DNA from: JAEUPI01 sp046348365
Lineage (GTDB): Bacteria; Pseudomonadota; Gammaproteobacteria; Burkholderiales; Burkholderiaceae_C
NCBI GenBank assembly: GCA_046348365.1
Contig: JAXMEL010000004.1
Location: forward strand, 701,810 to 765,809
Length of the DNA: 64,000 nt
Reading direction: 5' to 3'
The first letter of the stretch is position 1. Every line of letters begins with the position of its first letter. This document shows positions 41,467 to 51,677 of this stretch, piece by piece. The notes beneath the pieces are model-generated. The model saw only the letters and a list, made by a program, of their open reading frames with translations. It ran no database searches and had not been told where the DNA came from. The position numbers were made by a program, and so were the translations under genes.

Positions 41467-43254
41467 ATGGATATCTCGACGGCGGAGTCCCGGCGCGCGC
41501 CGGCGGCACAACCCGCTCCCACTTCCCCTTCGCACACGCGCTCCGAGCTCAACGGCTCCGAGATCCTCGTGCGCTGCCTGCAGGCCGAGGGCGTCAAGTT
41601 CCTCTGGGGCTACCCGGGCGGCGCGGTGCTGTACATCTACGACGCGCTGTACAAGCAAGACAGCATCCAGCACGTGCTGGTGCGCCACGAGCAGGCCGCG
41701 GTGCACGCCGCCGACGGCTATGCGCGCGCCACCGGTGACGTCGGCGTGGCACTGGTGACCTCGGGCCCGGGCGTCACCAACGCGGTGACCGGCATCGCCA
41801 CCGCGTACATGGATTCGATCCCGATGGTGATCGTTACCGGGCAGGTGTCCACGCCCAACATCGGGTTGGACGCCTTCCAGGAATGCGACACGGTGGGCAT
41901 CACGCGGCCGGTGGTCAAGCACAACTTCCTGGTCAAGGACGTGCGCGACCTCGCGCTGACGATCAAGAAGGCGTTCCACATCGCCCGCACCGGCCGCCCC
42001 GGGCCGGTGGTGGTCGACATCCCGAAGGACGTGTCGCTGAAGACGGCGCCGTTCGCCTACCCCGAGCGCGTCGAGATGCGTTCGTACAACCCGGTGCGCA
42101 AGGGCCACGGCGGCCAGATCCGCAAGGCGCTGCATCTGCTGCTGCAGGCCAAGCGGCCCTACATCTACACCGGCGGCGGCGTGGTGCTGGGCAATGCGGC
42201 GCCCGAGCTGCGCGAGCTGTGCGATCTGCTGGGCTTCCCGTGCACCCACACGCTGATGGGCCTGGGCAGCATGCCGGCGAGCGACCCCAAGTTCCTCGGC
42301 ATGCTCGGCATGCACGGCACCTACGAGGCCAACATGACGATGCAGCACTGCGACGTGCTGCTCGCCGTGGGCGCGCGCTTCGACGATCGCGTGATCGGCA
42401 ACCCGAAGCACTTCGCGCAGGTGGAGCGCAAGATCATCCACGTCGACATCGATCCGTCGTCGATCTCCAAGCGCGTCAGGGTCGACATCCCGATCGTCGG
42501 CGACGTGAAGGACGTGCTGCAGGAGCTGATCGCCCAGCTCCGGGAGGGCCAGGCGCGCCCCGACGCCACGTCGCTGGCGGCGTGGTGGGCGCAGATCAAC
42601 GAGTGGCGCAAACGCGAGTGCCTCGCCTACAAGCGCAGCGCCGAGGTGATCAAGCCGCAGCAGGTGGTGGAGACGCTGTGGGAGCTGACGCGCGGCACCG
42701 ACAGCTACATCACCTCCGACGTCGGCCAGCACCAGATGTGGGCGGCGCAGTTCTACCGCTTCGACGAGCCACGGCGCTGGATCAACAGCGGCGGGCTGGG
42801 CACGATGGGCGTCGGGCTGCCGTATGCGATGGGCATCAAGCTCGCCAAGCCGCAGGCCGACGTGTTCTGCATCACCGGCGAAGGCTCGATCCAGATGTGC
42901 ATCCAGGAGCTGTCGACCTGCGCGCAGTACAACACGCCGGTCAAGATCATCGCGCTCAACAACCGCTACCTGGGCATGGTGCGGCAGTGGCAGCAGCTCG
43001 ACTACGGCGGCCGCTACTCGCACAGCTACATGGATGCGTTGCCCGACTTCGTGAAGCTCGCCGAGGCCTACGGCCACGTCGGCATGCTGATCGAGCGGCC
43101 GGGCGACGTGGACGGCGCGCTGCGCGAGGCCATCAAGCTCAAGGACCGCACCGTGTTCCTCGACGTGCGCACCGACCCGACCGAGAACGTCTGGCCGATG
43201 GTGCAGGCCGGCAAGGGCATCTCCGAGATGCTGCTCGGCTCCGAAGACCTCTGA
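41467..43254 (+). CDS. ilvB: Acetolactate synthase large subunit
   Basis: ThDP enzyme (595 aa) making acetolactate or acetohydroxybutyrate, the first common step to Val, Leu and Ile. The catalytic Glu is in VRHEQAAVHAADGYARA near residue 75. A FAD-binding middle domain and the ThDP motif (ITGEGSIQMC ... ALNNRYLGMV) are intact. About 30 residues precede the conserved SEILVRCLQAEG. It is followed by the regulatory subunit, as usual. Confidence 0.96.
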   Translation: MDISTAESRRAPAAQPAPTSPSHTRSELNGSEILVRCLQAEGVKFLWGYPGGAVLYIYDALYKQDSIQHVLVRHEQAAVHAADGYARATGDVGVALVTSGPGVTNAVTGIATAYMDSIPMVIVTGQVSTPNIGLDAFQECDTVGITRPVVKHNFLVKDVRDLALTIKKAFHIARTGRPGPVVVDIPKDVSLKTAPFAYPERVEMRSYNPVRKGHGGQIRKALHLLLQAKRPYIYTGGGVVLGNAAPELRELCDLLGFPCTHTLMGLGSMPASDPKFLGMLGMHGTYEANMTMQHCDVLLAVGARFDDRVIGNPKHFAQVERKIIHVDIDPSSISKRVRVDIPIVGDVKDVLQELIAQLREGQARPDATSLAAWWAQINEWRKRECLAYKRSAEVIKPQQVVETLWELTRGTDSYITSDVGQHQMWAAQFYRFDEPRRWINSGGLGTMGVGLPYAMGIKLAKPQADVFCITGEGSIQMCIQELSTCAQYNTPVKIIALNNRYLGMVRQWQQLDYGGRYSHSYMDALPDFVKLAEAYGHVGMLIERPGDVDGALREAIKLKDRTVFLDVRTDPTENVWPMVQAGKGISEMLLGSEDL

Positions 43255-43331
43255 GCAACTCAACAAGGATCGCGTGGCCAAGGGCCCAGGCTTACCGGCC
43301 TGACGCCTGAAGAGCGCGCGAAGCATTCATC

Positions 43332-43823
43332 ATGAAACACATCATCGCGGTGCTGCTCGAGAACGAGCCCGGAGCACTGTCGCGCGTCGTGGCCCTGTTC
43401 TCGGCGCGCGGCTACAACATCGAAAGCCTGACCGTGGCGCCGACCGAGGATGCGTCGCTGTCGCGCATGACCATCGTGACCACCGGCTCCGACGAGGTGA
43501 TCGAGCAGATCACCAAGCACCTGAACCGCCTCATCGAGGTGGTCAAGGTCGTCGACCTCACCGAAGGCAGCTTCACCGAGCGCGAGCTCATGCTGATCAA
43601 GGTGCGCGCGGTGGGCAAGGAGCGCGAGGAGATGAAGCGCATGGCCGACATCTTCCGCGGCCGCATCGTCGACGTCACCGACAAGAGCTACACCATCGAG
43701 CTGACCGGCGATGCCGCCAAGCTGGATGCCTTCATCGACGGCGTCGACCGCGTGGCGATCCTGGAGACGGTGCGCACCGGCACCAGCGGCATCGGCCGCG
43801 GCGAGCGGATCTTGAGGGTGTAG
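43332..43823 (+). CDS. ilvN: Acetolactate synthase small (regulatory) subunit
   Basis: 163 aa with an N-terminal ACT domain (HIIAVLLENEPGALSRVVAL, RGYNIESLTVAPTEDASLSR) that binds valine and confers feedback inhibition. The C-terminal ALS_ss_C domain has YTIELTGDAAKLDAFIDGV. The length matches IlvH/IlvN of the about 160-aa class. It lies 77 bp after ilvB and 53 bp before ilvC. Confidence 0.95.
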   Translation: MKHIIAVLLENEPGALSRVVALFSARGYNIESLTVAPTEDASLSRMTIVTTGSDEVIEQITKHLNRLIEVVKVVDLTEGSFTERELMLIKVRAVGKEREEMKRMADIFRGRIVDVTDKSYTIELTGDAAKLDAFIDGVDRVAILETVRTGTSGIGRGERILRV

Positions 43824-43876
43824 ATGCGGGCTCCCGCGGAGCCCATTGCGGTTTTATCCTTTTCTTGGAGCGAACA

Positions 43877-44893
<1,017 letters not shown>

Positions 44894-44939
44894 AGGCGCG
44901 GGCGCCGGCCCCGCGGCCGCTGCAGCGAGGGCGCAGGTC

Positions 44940-45773
44940 ATGAGCGAGGGCCATCCGTCTGCCGAAGGCCATCCGGTCGAGGGTGCGGAGCCGCCGCGGC
45001 CTCGCCGCAAGGGCATCTACATCCTGCCGAACCTGTTCACGCTGGCGGCGCTGTTCGGCGGCTTCTACGCCATCGTGATGGCGATGAACGATCGCTTCGA
45101 GAACGCGGCGATCGGCATCTTCTGCGCGATGGTGCTCGACAGCCTCGACGGCCGCGTGGCGCGCATGACCAACACGCAAAGCGCGTTCGGCGAGCAGATG
45201 GACAGCCTGTCCGACATGGTGAGCTTCGGTGCCGCGCCGGCGCTCATCGTGTACGAGTGGGCGCTCAAGGGCCTGGGCAAGCTGGGCTGGATCGCCGCCT
45301 TCGTCTACTGTGCCGGCGCCGCGCTGCGACTCGCGCGCTTCAACACCAACATCGCCGTCGTCGACAAGCGCTACTTCCAGGGCCTGCCGAGCCCGGCCGC
45401 GGCGGCCATGGTCACCGGCCTGATCTGGGTCTTCGACGACTACGGCGTGCGAGACGCGATCCGCATCGACTGGCTGGCCTGGATGGCGTTCGTGGTGACG
45501 CTGTACGCGGGGCTCACGATGGTCACCAACGTGCCCTTCTACAGCTTCAAGGACATCAGCTTCAAGCGCAGCGTGCCGTTCATCTCGATCGTCGCGATCG
45601 CGCTGGGCATCGCGGTGATCAACATCCATCCGCCGCTGGTGCTGTTCGGGCTGTTCGTGATCTACGGCCTGTCGGGCTACGCGGTATACGGTTACCGGCG
45701 CTCGAAGGGCAAGCCGGTCAGCGTGATCGCGACCTCGACCGACGAGCCCGACGAGGCGGGCCTGCACCGCTGA
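44940..45773 (+). CDS. pssA: CDP-diacylglycerol-serine O-phosphatidyltransferase
   Basis: 277-aa inner-membrane enzyme making phosphatidylserine, the precursor of phosphatidylethanolamine. The CDP-alcohol phosphotransferase motif is complete: DSLDGRVAR, G and D at the expected spacing, then MDSLSDMVSFG. About six hydrophobic helices follow. It lies between ilvC and leuA; this mixed order is conserved in Burkholderiales. Confidence 0.95.
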   Translation: MSEGHPSAEGHPVEGAEPPRPRRKGIYILPNLFTLAALFGGFYAIVMAMNDRFENAAIGIFCAMVLDSLDGRVARMTNTQSAFGEQMDSLSDMVSFGAAPALIVYEWALKGLGKLGWIAAFVYCAGAALRLARFNTNIAVVDKRYFQGLPSPAAAAMVTGLIWVFDDYGVRDAIRIDWLAWMAFVVTLYAGLTMVTNVPFYSFKDISFKRSVPFISIVAIALGIAVINIHPPLVLFGLFVIYGLSGYAVYGYRRSKGKPVSVIATSTDEPDEAGLHR

Positions 45774-45778
45774 GCCGG

Positions 45779-45808
45779 TTGCGGCCGCCTTCGCGGGGCT
45801 GCTATAGT
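45779..45808 (+). promoter_or_regulatory. leuA: leuA promoter
   Basis: TTGCGG (45779-45784), an 18-bp spacer and TATAGT (45803-45808), right after the pssA stop. The expected transcription start (about 45814-45816) coincides with the leader peptide ATG at 45815. Confidence 0.65.
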
Positions 45809-45814
45809 CGCGCC

Positions 45815-45871
45815 ATGGTCAGGTCGGCAACTCGTTCGCTGCTACTTCTAGGCGCGCCCAGGGCTCGCTGA
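45815..45871 (+). CDS. leuL: leuA leader peptide (18 aa, four consecutive Leu)
   Basis: The frame MVRSATRSLLLLGAPRAR holds four leucine codons in a row (ctg cta ctt cta), three of them rare in this GC-rich genome. It ends 30 bp before a hairpin that precedes leuA. This is the classic arrangement for leucine attenuation: the ribosome stalls at the Leu run when Leu-tRNA is scarce and alters RNA folding. No ribosome site is needed if the RNA starts at the ATG, as the promoter position suggests. Confidence 0.8.
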   Translation: MVRSATRSLLLLGAPRAR

Positions 45872-45901
45872 CCAGACTCGACCTCGTTACCCCCTCTGCT
45901 C

Positions 45902-45940
45902 AACGGCCCGCTTGTATCGCGCAGCGGGCCGTTTGCATTT
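45902..45940 (+). terminator. Attenuator hairpin before leuA
   Basis: AACGGCCCGCT (45902-45912) pairs with AGCGGGCCGTT (45923-45933) in an 11-bp perfect stem with a 10-nt loop. The tract after it, TTTGCATTT, is weaker than a standard terminator's. Confidence 0.65.
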
Positions 45941-45970
45941 CTCGTGGCTGCATCGTCAAGGAGTTTTCCC

Positions 45971-47512
45971 ATGGCCGACAAGCTGATCATCTTCGACACC
46001 ACCTTGCGCGACGGCGAGCAATCGCCCGGCGCGTCGATGACGCGCGAGGAGAAGCTGCGCATCGCGCGGCAGCTCGAGCGCCTGCGCGTCGACGTGATCG
46101 AAGCGGGCTTCGCGGCGTCGTCCAACGGCGACTTCGAGGCCGTGCGGGCGATCGCCTCGGCCGTGCGCGAGAGCGTGGTGTGCTCGCTGGCGCGTGCCAA
46201 CGACCGCGACATCGCGCGCGCGGCCGAGGCGCTGAAGGGCGCGGCGAGGGCGCGCATCCACACCTTCATCGCCACCAGCGCGCTGCACATGGAGAAGAAG
46301 CTGCGCATGAGCCCCGAGCAGGTGCTGGAGCAGGCACGCCTGTCGGTGCGCTTCGCGCGCAAGCTGTGCGACGACGTGGAGTTCTCGCCCGAGGACGGCT
46401 ACCGCTCGGATCCCGACTTCCTGTGCCGCGTGCTCGAAACCGTGATCCAGGAAGGCGCGACCACGATCAACATTCCCGATACCGTGGGCTATGCGGTGCC
46501 CGAGCTGTACGGCGGCTTCATCGCCCGGCTGCGCGAGCGTGTGCCGAACTCGGGCAAGGCGGTCTGGTCGGTGCATTGCCACAACGACCTCGGCATGGCG
46601 GTGGCCAACTCGCTGGCCGGCGTGAAGATCGGCGGCGCGCGCCAGGTCGAGTGCACGATCAACGGCCTCGGCGAGCGTGCCGGCAACTGTTCGCTCGAGG
46701 AGGTGGTGATGGCCGTGAAGACGCGGCGCGACTACTTCGGCCTCGACATCGGCATCGACACGACGCAGATCGTGCCGGCTTCGCGCATGGTGAGCCAGAC
46801 CACGGGCTTCGTCGTGCAGCCCAACAAGGCGGTGGTCGGCGCCAACGCCTTCGCGCATGCTTCGGGCATCCACCAGGACGGCGTGCTCAAGGCACGCGAC
46901 ACCTACGAGATCATGCGTGCCGAGGACGTCGGCTGGACGGCCAACAAGATCGTGCTCGGCAAGCTGAGCGGCCGCAACGCCTTCAAGCAGCGCCTGCAGG
47001 AACTCGGCATCGAGCTGGAATCCGAGGCCGACATCAACGCCGCGTTCGCGCGGTTCAAGGACCTGGCCGATCGCAAGAGCGAGATCTTCGACGAGGACAT
47101 CATCGCGCTGGTGGGCGACGAGAGCGTCACCCACCAGCAGGAGCATTACCGTCTTCTAGGCCTGAAGCAGCAGAGCGAGACCGGCGAGCGGCCCCATGCA
47201 CGGGTGAGCTTCGCGATCGGCGACACCGAGCACCAGGCCGAGAGCGACGGCAACGGCCCGGTGGACGCCAGCCTGAAGGCCATCGAGTCGCGCGTGAACT
47301 CGGGCGCCGAGCTACTGTTGTATTCAGTCAACGCCATCACCAGCGGCAGCACCGAATCGCAGGGTGAGGTGACGGTGCGGCTGCAGCTGGGCGGGCGCAT
47401 CGTCAACGGTGTCGGCGCCGACCCCGACATCGTGGTGGCCTCGGCCAAGGCCTACCTCTCGGCGCTGACCAAATTGCAGCAGAACCCAGAGCGCGTTGCC
47501 GCCCAAGGTTGA
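45971..47512 (+). CDS. leuA: 2-isopropylmalate synthase
   Basis: First committed step of leucine synthesis (513 aa). TIM-barrel motif FDTTLRDGEQSPGASMT is near residue 8, metal histidines are in VHCHNDLGMAVAN, and the C-terminal LeuA allosteric domain (feedback by leucine) spans about 390-513. AAGGAG at 45958-45963 supports the ATG at 45971. Control by the leader peptide upstream is indicated. Confidence 0.96.
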   Translation: MADKLIIFDTTLRDGEQSPGASMTREEKLRIARQLERLRVDVIEAGFAASSNGDFEAVRAIASAVRESVVCSLARANDRDIARAAEALKGAARARIHTFIATSALHMEKKLRMSPEQVLEQARLSVRFARKLCDDVEFSPEDGYRSDPDFLCRVLETVIQEGATTINIPDTVGYAVPELYGGFIARLRERVPNSGKAVWSVHCHNDLGMAVANSLAGVKIGGARQVECTINGLGERAGNCSLEEVVMAVKTRRDYFGLDIGIDTTQIVPASRMVSQTTGFVVQPNKAVVGANAFAHASGIHQDGVLKARDTYEIMRAEDVGWTANKIVLGKLSGRNAFKQRLQELGIELESEADINAAFARFKDLADRKSEIFDEDIIALVGDESVTHQQEHYRLLGLKQQSETGERPHARVSFAIGDTEHQAESDGNGPVDASLKAIESRVNSGAELLLYSVNAITSGSTESQGEVTVRLQLGGRIVNGVGADPDIVVASAKAYLSALTKLQQNPERVAAQG

Positions 47513-47591
47513 CGAGTGATATCCGCACGGCTGCGGCCGTGCACATTCAACGTCGCAATGAACTTGAGGAAAACCACCTAAGTTTTTGATA

Positions 47592-47619
47592 TTGCCCATC
47601 TTTCCCCACCAAGTACACT
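47592..47619 (+). promoter_or_regulatory. Putative promoter of the D,D-peptidase gene
   Basis: TTGCCC (47592-47597), a 16-bp spacer and TACACT (47614-47619) in the A/T-richer gap after leuA. Confidence 0.4.
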
Positions 47620-47655
47620 CGGCCGGTCGCAGGCGGGCGCAGTCCGCCGGCCGGT

Positions 47656-48750
47656 ATGAGTCGTCGTTGGGGTGTTCGGATGAAGTTCTCGCTCTCGGGT
47701 TGCGCTGCGGCGCTCTTGTTGCTCGCGATGTCGTGCTTCGTCGAGCCGAGCGCAGCGGCCGCATCGTCGAAGAGCCGGGCCGACGCGTCGGGCAACCCGT
47801 CCAAGGCCGTCTCCAAGCGCCGCAAGACCAAGCCCGCGCCGCCGCGGCCATCCGCCGCCCAGAAGCAGGGCCTGCGCGGCACCGATGACCCGCTCGATCT
47901 GAAGTCCAGCGTGGCGCTGGTGGTCGACCAGGAGACCGACGAAGTCCTGCTCAGCAAGAACTCCGAGGCCGTGCTGCCGATCGCCTCGATCACCAAGCTG
48001 ATGACGATGGTGGTGGTCGTCGACGCAGGCCAGTCGATGGACGAGACGCTGCGCGTCGAGCGCGTCGCCCTCGACACGCCGCGCAACAACCGCTCGCGCC
48101 TGAAGGTCGGCGCCGAGCTCAGCCGCGGCGAGCTGATGCACCTGGCGCTGATGTCGTCGGAGAACCGCGCCGCATTCACGCTCGGTGCGAACTACCCGGG
48201 CGGCCTGCCGGCGCTGGTCGAGGCCATGAACCGCAAGGCCCAGGAGCTGGGCATGCACGATTCGCGCTTCGTGGAGCCTACCGGCCTGTCGAGCGACAAC
48301 CGCTCCAGCGCCAGCGACCTCGCATTGCTGGTGAAGGCGGCGTATCAGCAGCCGGTGCTGCGCCAGTACTCGACCACGCCCGATGCCGCCGTGCCCGTGG
48401 GCAGGCAGATGGTCCAGTTCCGCAACACGAACGCCTTGGTGCGCAGCCCGTCGTGGGAGATCGGTCTGCAGAAGACCGGCTTCATCTCCGAAGCCGGCCG
48501 CTGCCTCGTGATGCAGGCCCAGCTCGCCGGACGCAAGCTGATCATGGTGCTGCTCGATTCCGCCGGTCGCTATTCGCGCATCGGTGATGCCGAGCGCATT
48601 CGCCGCTGGCTCGCGGGCCGTGCCGACGCTTCGCCGACGCATGCGGCGAAGCCGCAGGTGCTGTCGATGTCGACGCTCGACGCCAGCTTACCGGCCGCGG
48701 TAGCCGAGGGCAGCGGAAATCTGGCCCGCAGTGGCGCGGACGCGTTCTAG
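47656..48750 (+). CDS. Penicillin-binding D,D-endopeptidase/carboxypeptidase (PBP7-like)
   Basis: 364-aa serine hydrolase of the peptidase S11 family, exported (signal sequence FSLSGCAAALLLLAMSCFVE) and periplasmic. A basic Pro/Lys linker precedes the catalytic domain. Active-site motifs in order: SITK (Ser111, Lys114), SEN (168-170) and KTG near residue 275. It trims or cleaves peptidoglycan peptides. A second possible start is the ATG at 47680, which keeps the signal peptide. Its last 63 bp overlap the 3' end of the convergent IclR gene. Confidence 0.88.
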   Translation: MSRRWGVRMKFSLSGCAAALLLLAMSCFVEPSAAAASSKSRADASGNPSKAVSKRRKTKPAPPRPSAAQKQGLRGTDDPLDLKSSVALVVDQETDEVLLSKNSEAVLPIASITKLMTMVVVVDAGQSMDETLRVERVALDTPRNNRSRLKVGAELSRGELMHLALMSSENRAAFTLGANYPGGLPALVEAMNRKAQELGMHDSRFVEPTGLSSDNRSSASDLALLVKAAYQQPVLRQYSTTPDAAVPVGRQMVQFRNTNALVRSPSWEIGLQKTGFISEAGRCLVMQAQLAGRKLIMVLLDSAGRYSRIGDAERIRRWLAGRADASPTHAAKPQVLSMSTLDASLPAAVAEGSGNLARSGADAF

Positions 48751-49488
48751 CCAGGATTCCTCCAGCCGGTCGGCCGGCGCCGACACCGACAGGCCCGCGA
48801 CCAGGTTCGACTGGTCGTCGAAGATGCCCGCTGCCAGACAGCGCACGCCGAGCTCGAGTTCCTCGTCGTCACGTGCCACGGCGGTCTGTCGCACCTGAGC
48901 CAGTTCGCGTTCGAGGCGCGGTAGTTCGGTGATGCTGTTGCGCGTGTGGCCCGCCAGGCCGGTTCGCGTGGCATAGGCGCGCACGCGCTGCGGATCGTCG
49001 AAGGCCAGGAACAGCTTGCCCACCGAGGTGAGGTGCAGCGGCGCGCGGCCGCCGACCGCGCGCACCACCTGCATGCCCGAGCGCTCGCTGTAGGTGCGCT
49101 CGATGTAGACGATCTCGTCGCCCTGGCGCACCGAGAGGTTCACCGGCTGGTGGGTGATCTTGTGCAGCTCGCGCATCGGCCCGATGGCGGCGTCGCGCAC
49201 GTCCAGGCGCGCCTTGACCAGGTTGCCCAGCTCCAGCAGCCGCATGCCGAGCCGGTAGCTGCCGGCCTCCGGGCGATCGACGAAGCGGCCGATCACCAGG
49301 TCGTTGAGGATGCGGTGCGCCGTCGACGGATGCAGCCCCGTGCGCTCGGTGAGCTGCTTGAGCGGCACCGGATCGGGGTGCTGCGCCAACACGTCCAGCA
49401 GGTCGAACATCCGCTCGAGCACCTGGATCGCAGGCTCCTGCGGTCGCGATGCGGACGGTGGCTGCCGGGTTGCCATGACGGAACGCAT
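48688..49488 (-). CDS. IclR-family transcriptional regulator
   Basis: 266 aa with an N-terminal winged helix (IQVLERMFDLLDVLAQHPDP then LKQLTERTGLHPSTAHRILN) and the IclR ligand-binding domain (LHLTSVGKLFLAFDD; LGVRCLAAGIFDD with the conserved cysteine). Effector and targets are unknown. A shorter start at 49476 (MATRQPP) is possible. It precedes no co-directional pathway gene closely and overlaps the D,D-peptidase gene tail-to-tail by 63 bp. Confidence 0.9.
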   Translation of the reverse strand: MRSVMATRQPPSASRPQEPAIQVLERMFDLLDVLAQHPDPVPLKQLTERTGLHPSTAHRILNDLVIGRFVDRPEAGSYRLGMRLLELGNLVKARLDVRDAAIGPMRELHKITHQPVNLSVRQGDEIVYIERTYSERSGMQVVRAVGGRAPLHLTSVGKLFLAFDDPQRVRAYATRTGLAGHTRNSITELPRLERELAQVRQTAVARDDEELELGVRCLAAGIFDDQSNLVAGLSVSAPADRLEESWLERVRATAGQISAALGYRGR

Positions 49489-49527
49489 TCTCGCATGGCG
49501 AAAGCACGGTGCGGCGAGCCCCCGGGG

Positions 49528-50832
49528 TCAATGGCTCCGGACGAACGTCAACGCCTGCGAGGCAGCGTCCACGCCCGAACGCACGCTGCCTTCGAGGGTT
49601 GCCGGATAGGGGCCGCGCACGTAGTCGCCGCAGGCGAGGAGGCCGGGTGCGATCACGCTCGGTGGCCGCTGCAGATCGGGCGTGCACGAGAAGGTCGCCC
49701 GCCGCTCGGCGGCGGCATGCAGCCAGCCGGGTGAATCGAGATCTACGTGCGTCGGCAACGCCGCGCGGGCCTGCGCACGCACCGCCTGCGCCAGCGCGTC
49801 CAGGCCTTGCCCGAGCCAGGGCCGCGCGCCGCTGACCACGAAGGCGAGCGCAGCCGGCGCCACGCCGAGACGGTCGAGGTCGAACACGAACTGCGCCGGG
49901 CCTTCGCCCGAAGCCGGCAGGGCCATCATCGGCGCCGGCAGCGGGCGGCTCGAGCGCCGCAGGTAGACGGTGGCGATCGGCTCGTACTCGAGCGCGCTCG
50001 CCTGCTGCGCCCACGCGGCGGCGACCGGCGCGGCGAGGCGCGCGGCCTCGTGCGGCGTGCAGGCGAGGATCACTGCCGCATAGGGCTCGTCGTCGAGGTG
50101 CCACGCGGTGCCGTCGAGGCGCAGACTCCGCACACGATGGCCCGTGTGCACGCGGCAGCCGCGCGCGGCGAGCCAATCGACGGCGGGCCGGGGAAACAGC
50201 GCCGACAGGTTGGCCCGCGGCAGCAGCAGATCGGCGCCGCCGCGCGCGTCGAACAAGGCATCGTTCAGCACGCGCAGGAACACGGTGGCGCTGGCCTGGC
50301 TGGCCGGCGTGTTGAGCGCGGCCACGCACAGCGGCTCGATCAGCTGTTCGCGCACGCGCGCCGGCAGGCCGGCGCACAAGGCCTGCACCGTGTCGACGCC
50401 CGGATTGCGCATGCCGCCGAGCCACCAGCGTGCAGCCGTGCGCAACAGCGCCAGACGATCGGCGAGCGACCAGCCGTGCGCGCCGAGCACGCCGCGCGTG
50501 AAGCTCCACAGCGCCGGGCCGCGCGCGAGCGTCAGTCCGCTGCCGTCGGGGTAGCGCAGCTCCAGCGGCAGCCGCGCCAGCAGCTTCGCGCGGTCGGCGC
50601 CGACGATGTCCATCATGCGCAGCGTGGCGGTATAGGCGCCGATTAGGATGTGCTGGCCGTTGTCCCACACCGTGCCGTCGGCCCGCTCGACGCTGCGCGC
50701 GCGGCCGCCGACCCGTGGCCCCATCTCGAACACGTCGACCTGTTGACCGGCAGCCGTGGCCTGCACCGCCGCCGCCAGCCCGGACCAGCCGGCGCCGACC
50801 ACCGCCAGCCGCGGCGACGGCGCGCCGCTCAC
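49528..50832 (-). CDS. hpnE: Hydroxysqualene dehydroxylase HpnE
   Basis: 434-aa FAD amine-oxidase-like enzyme; HpnE reduces hydroxysqualene to squalene. The dinucleotide motif VVGAGWSGLAAAVQA is at the N-terminus, with GPRVGGRARSVERADGTVWD after it and the C-terminal FAD contact LLACGDYVRGPYPATLEG. The start is GTG at 50832, overlapping the hpnD stop by 4 bp. It is the third gene of hpnCDE. Confidence 0.9.
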   Translation of the reverse strand: MSGAPSPRLAVVGAGWSGLAAAVQATAAGQQVDVFEMGPRVGGRARSVERADGTVWDNGQHILIGAYTATLRMMDIVGADRAKLLARLPLELRYPDGSGLTLARGPALWSFTRGVLGAHGWSLADRLALLRTAARWWLGGMRNPGVDTVQALCAGLPARVREQLIEPLCVAALNTPASQASATVFLRVLNDALFDARGGADLLLPRANLSALFPRPAVDWLAARGCRVHTGHRVRSLRLDGTAWHLDDEPYAAVILACTPHEAARLAAPVAAAWAQQASALEYEPIATVYLRRSSRPLPAPMMALPASGEGPAQFVFDLDRLGVAPAALAFVVSGARPWLGQGLDALAQAVRAQARAALPTHVDLDSPGWLHAAAERRATFSCTPDLQRPPSVIAPGLLACGDYVRGPYPATLEGSVRSGVDAASQALTFVRSH

Positions 50833-51677
50833 ACGCCGCGCCACTGCGTGCGCGCAGCAATCCACAGCTTGCGCAGCGGCGTCAGCGACGTGCGCTGGTG
50901 CAGCACGCGGAAGCCGTCGGCCTCGATCTCGCGCAGCAGCGTGCGGTAGATGTTGGCCATCATCAGACCCGGCTTCTGCGACGCGCGGTCCACGTCGGGC
51001 AACAGCGCAAGCGCGTCGTCGTAGGTGCGATGCGCGCGCTCGGCCTGGAAGCGCATCAGCGCCAGGAAGCGGTCGCTGTAGCCCCAGGGCGCGCTGCGCT
51101 CGAGGATCTCGGAGGCCTTGACGTCGAAGCGCTGCAGCTCCGACATCGGCAGGTAGATGCGTCCGCGGCGCGCGTCGTCGCCGACGTCGCGGATGATGTT
51201 GGTGAGCTGCAGTGCGCGGCCGAGCAGGTGCGCGTAGCGCACGGTGTCGTCCTGCGTGCGGCCGAAGATGTTGGCCGCGACCTCGCCCACCACGCCGGCC
51301 ACGCGGTGGCAGTAGACGGCCAGCCCGGCGAAGTCGAGGTAGCGCGTCTGGTCCAGGTCCATCTGGCAGCCGTCGATCACCGCCTGCAGATGGCTCGCTT
51401 CGATGCGGCAGCTGTCCACGTGAGCGGCCAGCGCCTGCATCACCGGGTGCGTGGGCCGTCCGTCGAAGGCGGCCGCCACCTCCTGGCGCCACCATTGCAG
51501 CGTCTGCGCGGCCACGCCGGGTTCGCTCACCTCGTCGACCACGTCGTCGACCTCGCGGCAGAACGCATAGAACGCCGTGATCGCCGCGCGCCGCGCCGGC
51601 GGCAGGAACATGAACGCGTAGTAGAACGACGAGCCGCTCGCCGCTGCCTTGTTCTGGACGTATTGCTCGGGTGTCAT
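50829..51677 (-). CDS. hpnD: Presqualene diphosphate synthase HpnD
   Basis: 282-aa trans-isoprenyl synthase joining two farnesyl diphosphates. Both Asp-rich motifs are present: CREVDDVVDE near residue 40 and IIRDVGDDARRGRIYLP near residue 165. SSFYYAFMFLPPARR is the expected N-terminal segment. It overlaps hpnC by 4 bp (ATGA). Confidence 0.92.
   Translation of the reverse strand: MTPEQYVQNKAAASGSSFYYAFMFLPPARRAAITAFYAFCREVDDVVDEVSEPGVAAQTLQWWRQEVAAAFDGRPTHPVMQALAAHVDSCRIEASHLQAVIDGCQMDLDQTRYLDFAGLAVYCHRVAGVVGEVAANIFGRTQDDTVRYAHLLGRALQLTNIIRDVGDDARRGRIYLPMSELQRFDVKASEILERSAPWGYSDRFLALMRFQAERAHRTYDDALALLPDVDRASQKPGLMMANIYRTLLREIEADGFRVLHQRTSLTPLRKLWIAARTQWRGV

Noticed and set aside
43828..43844. 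Hairpin GGGCTC/GAGCCC between ilvN and ilvC as a terminator
   Set aside because: Only a 6-bp stem, with the T-rich tract separated from it; ilvC is probably read through.
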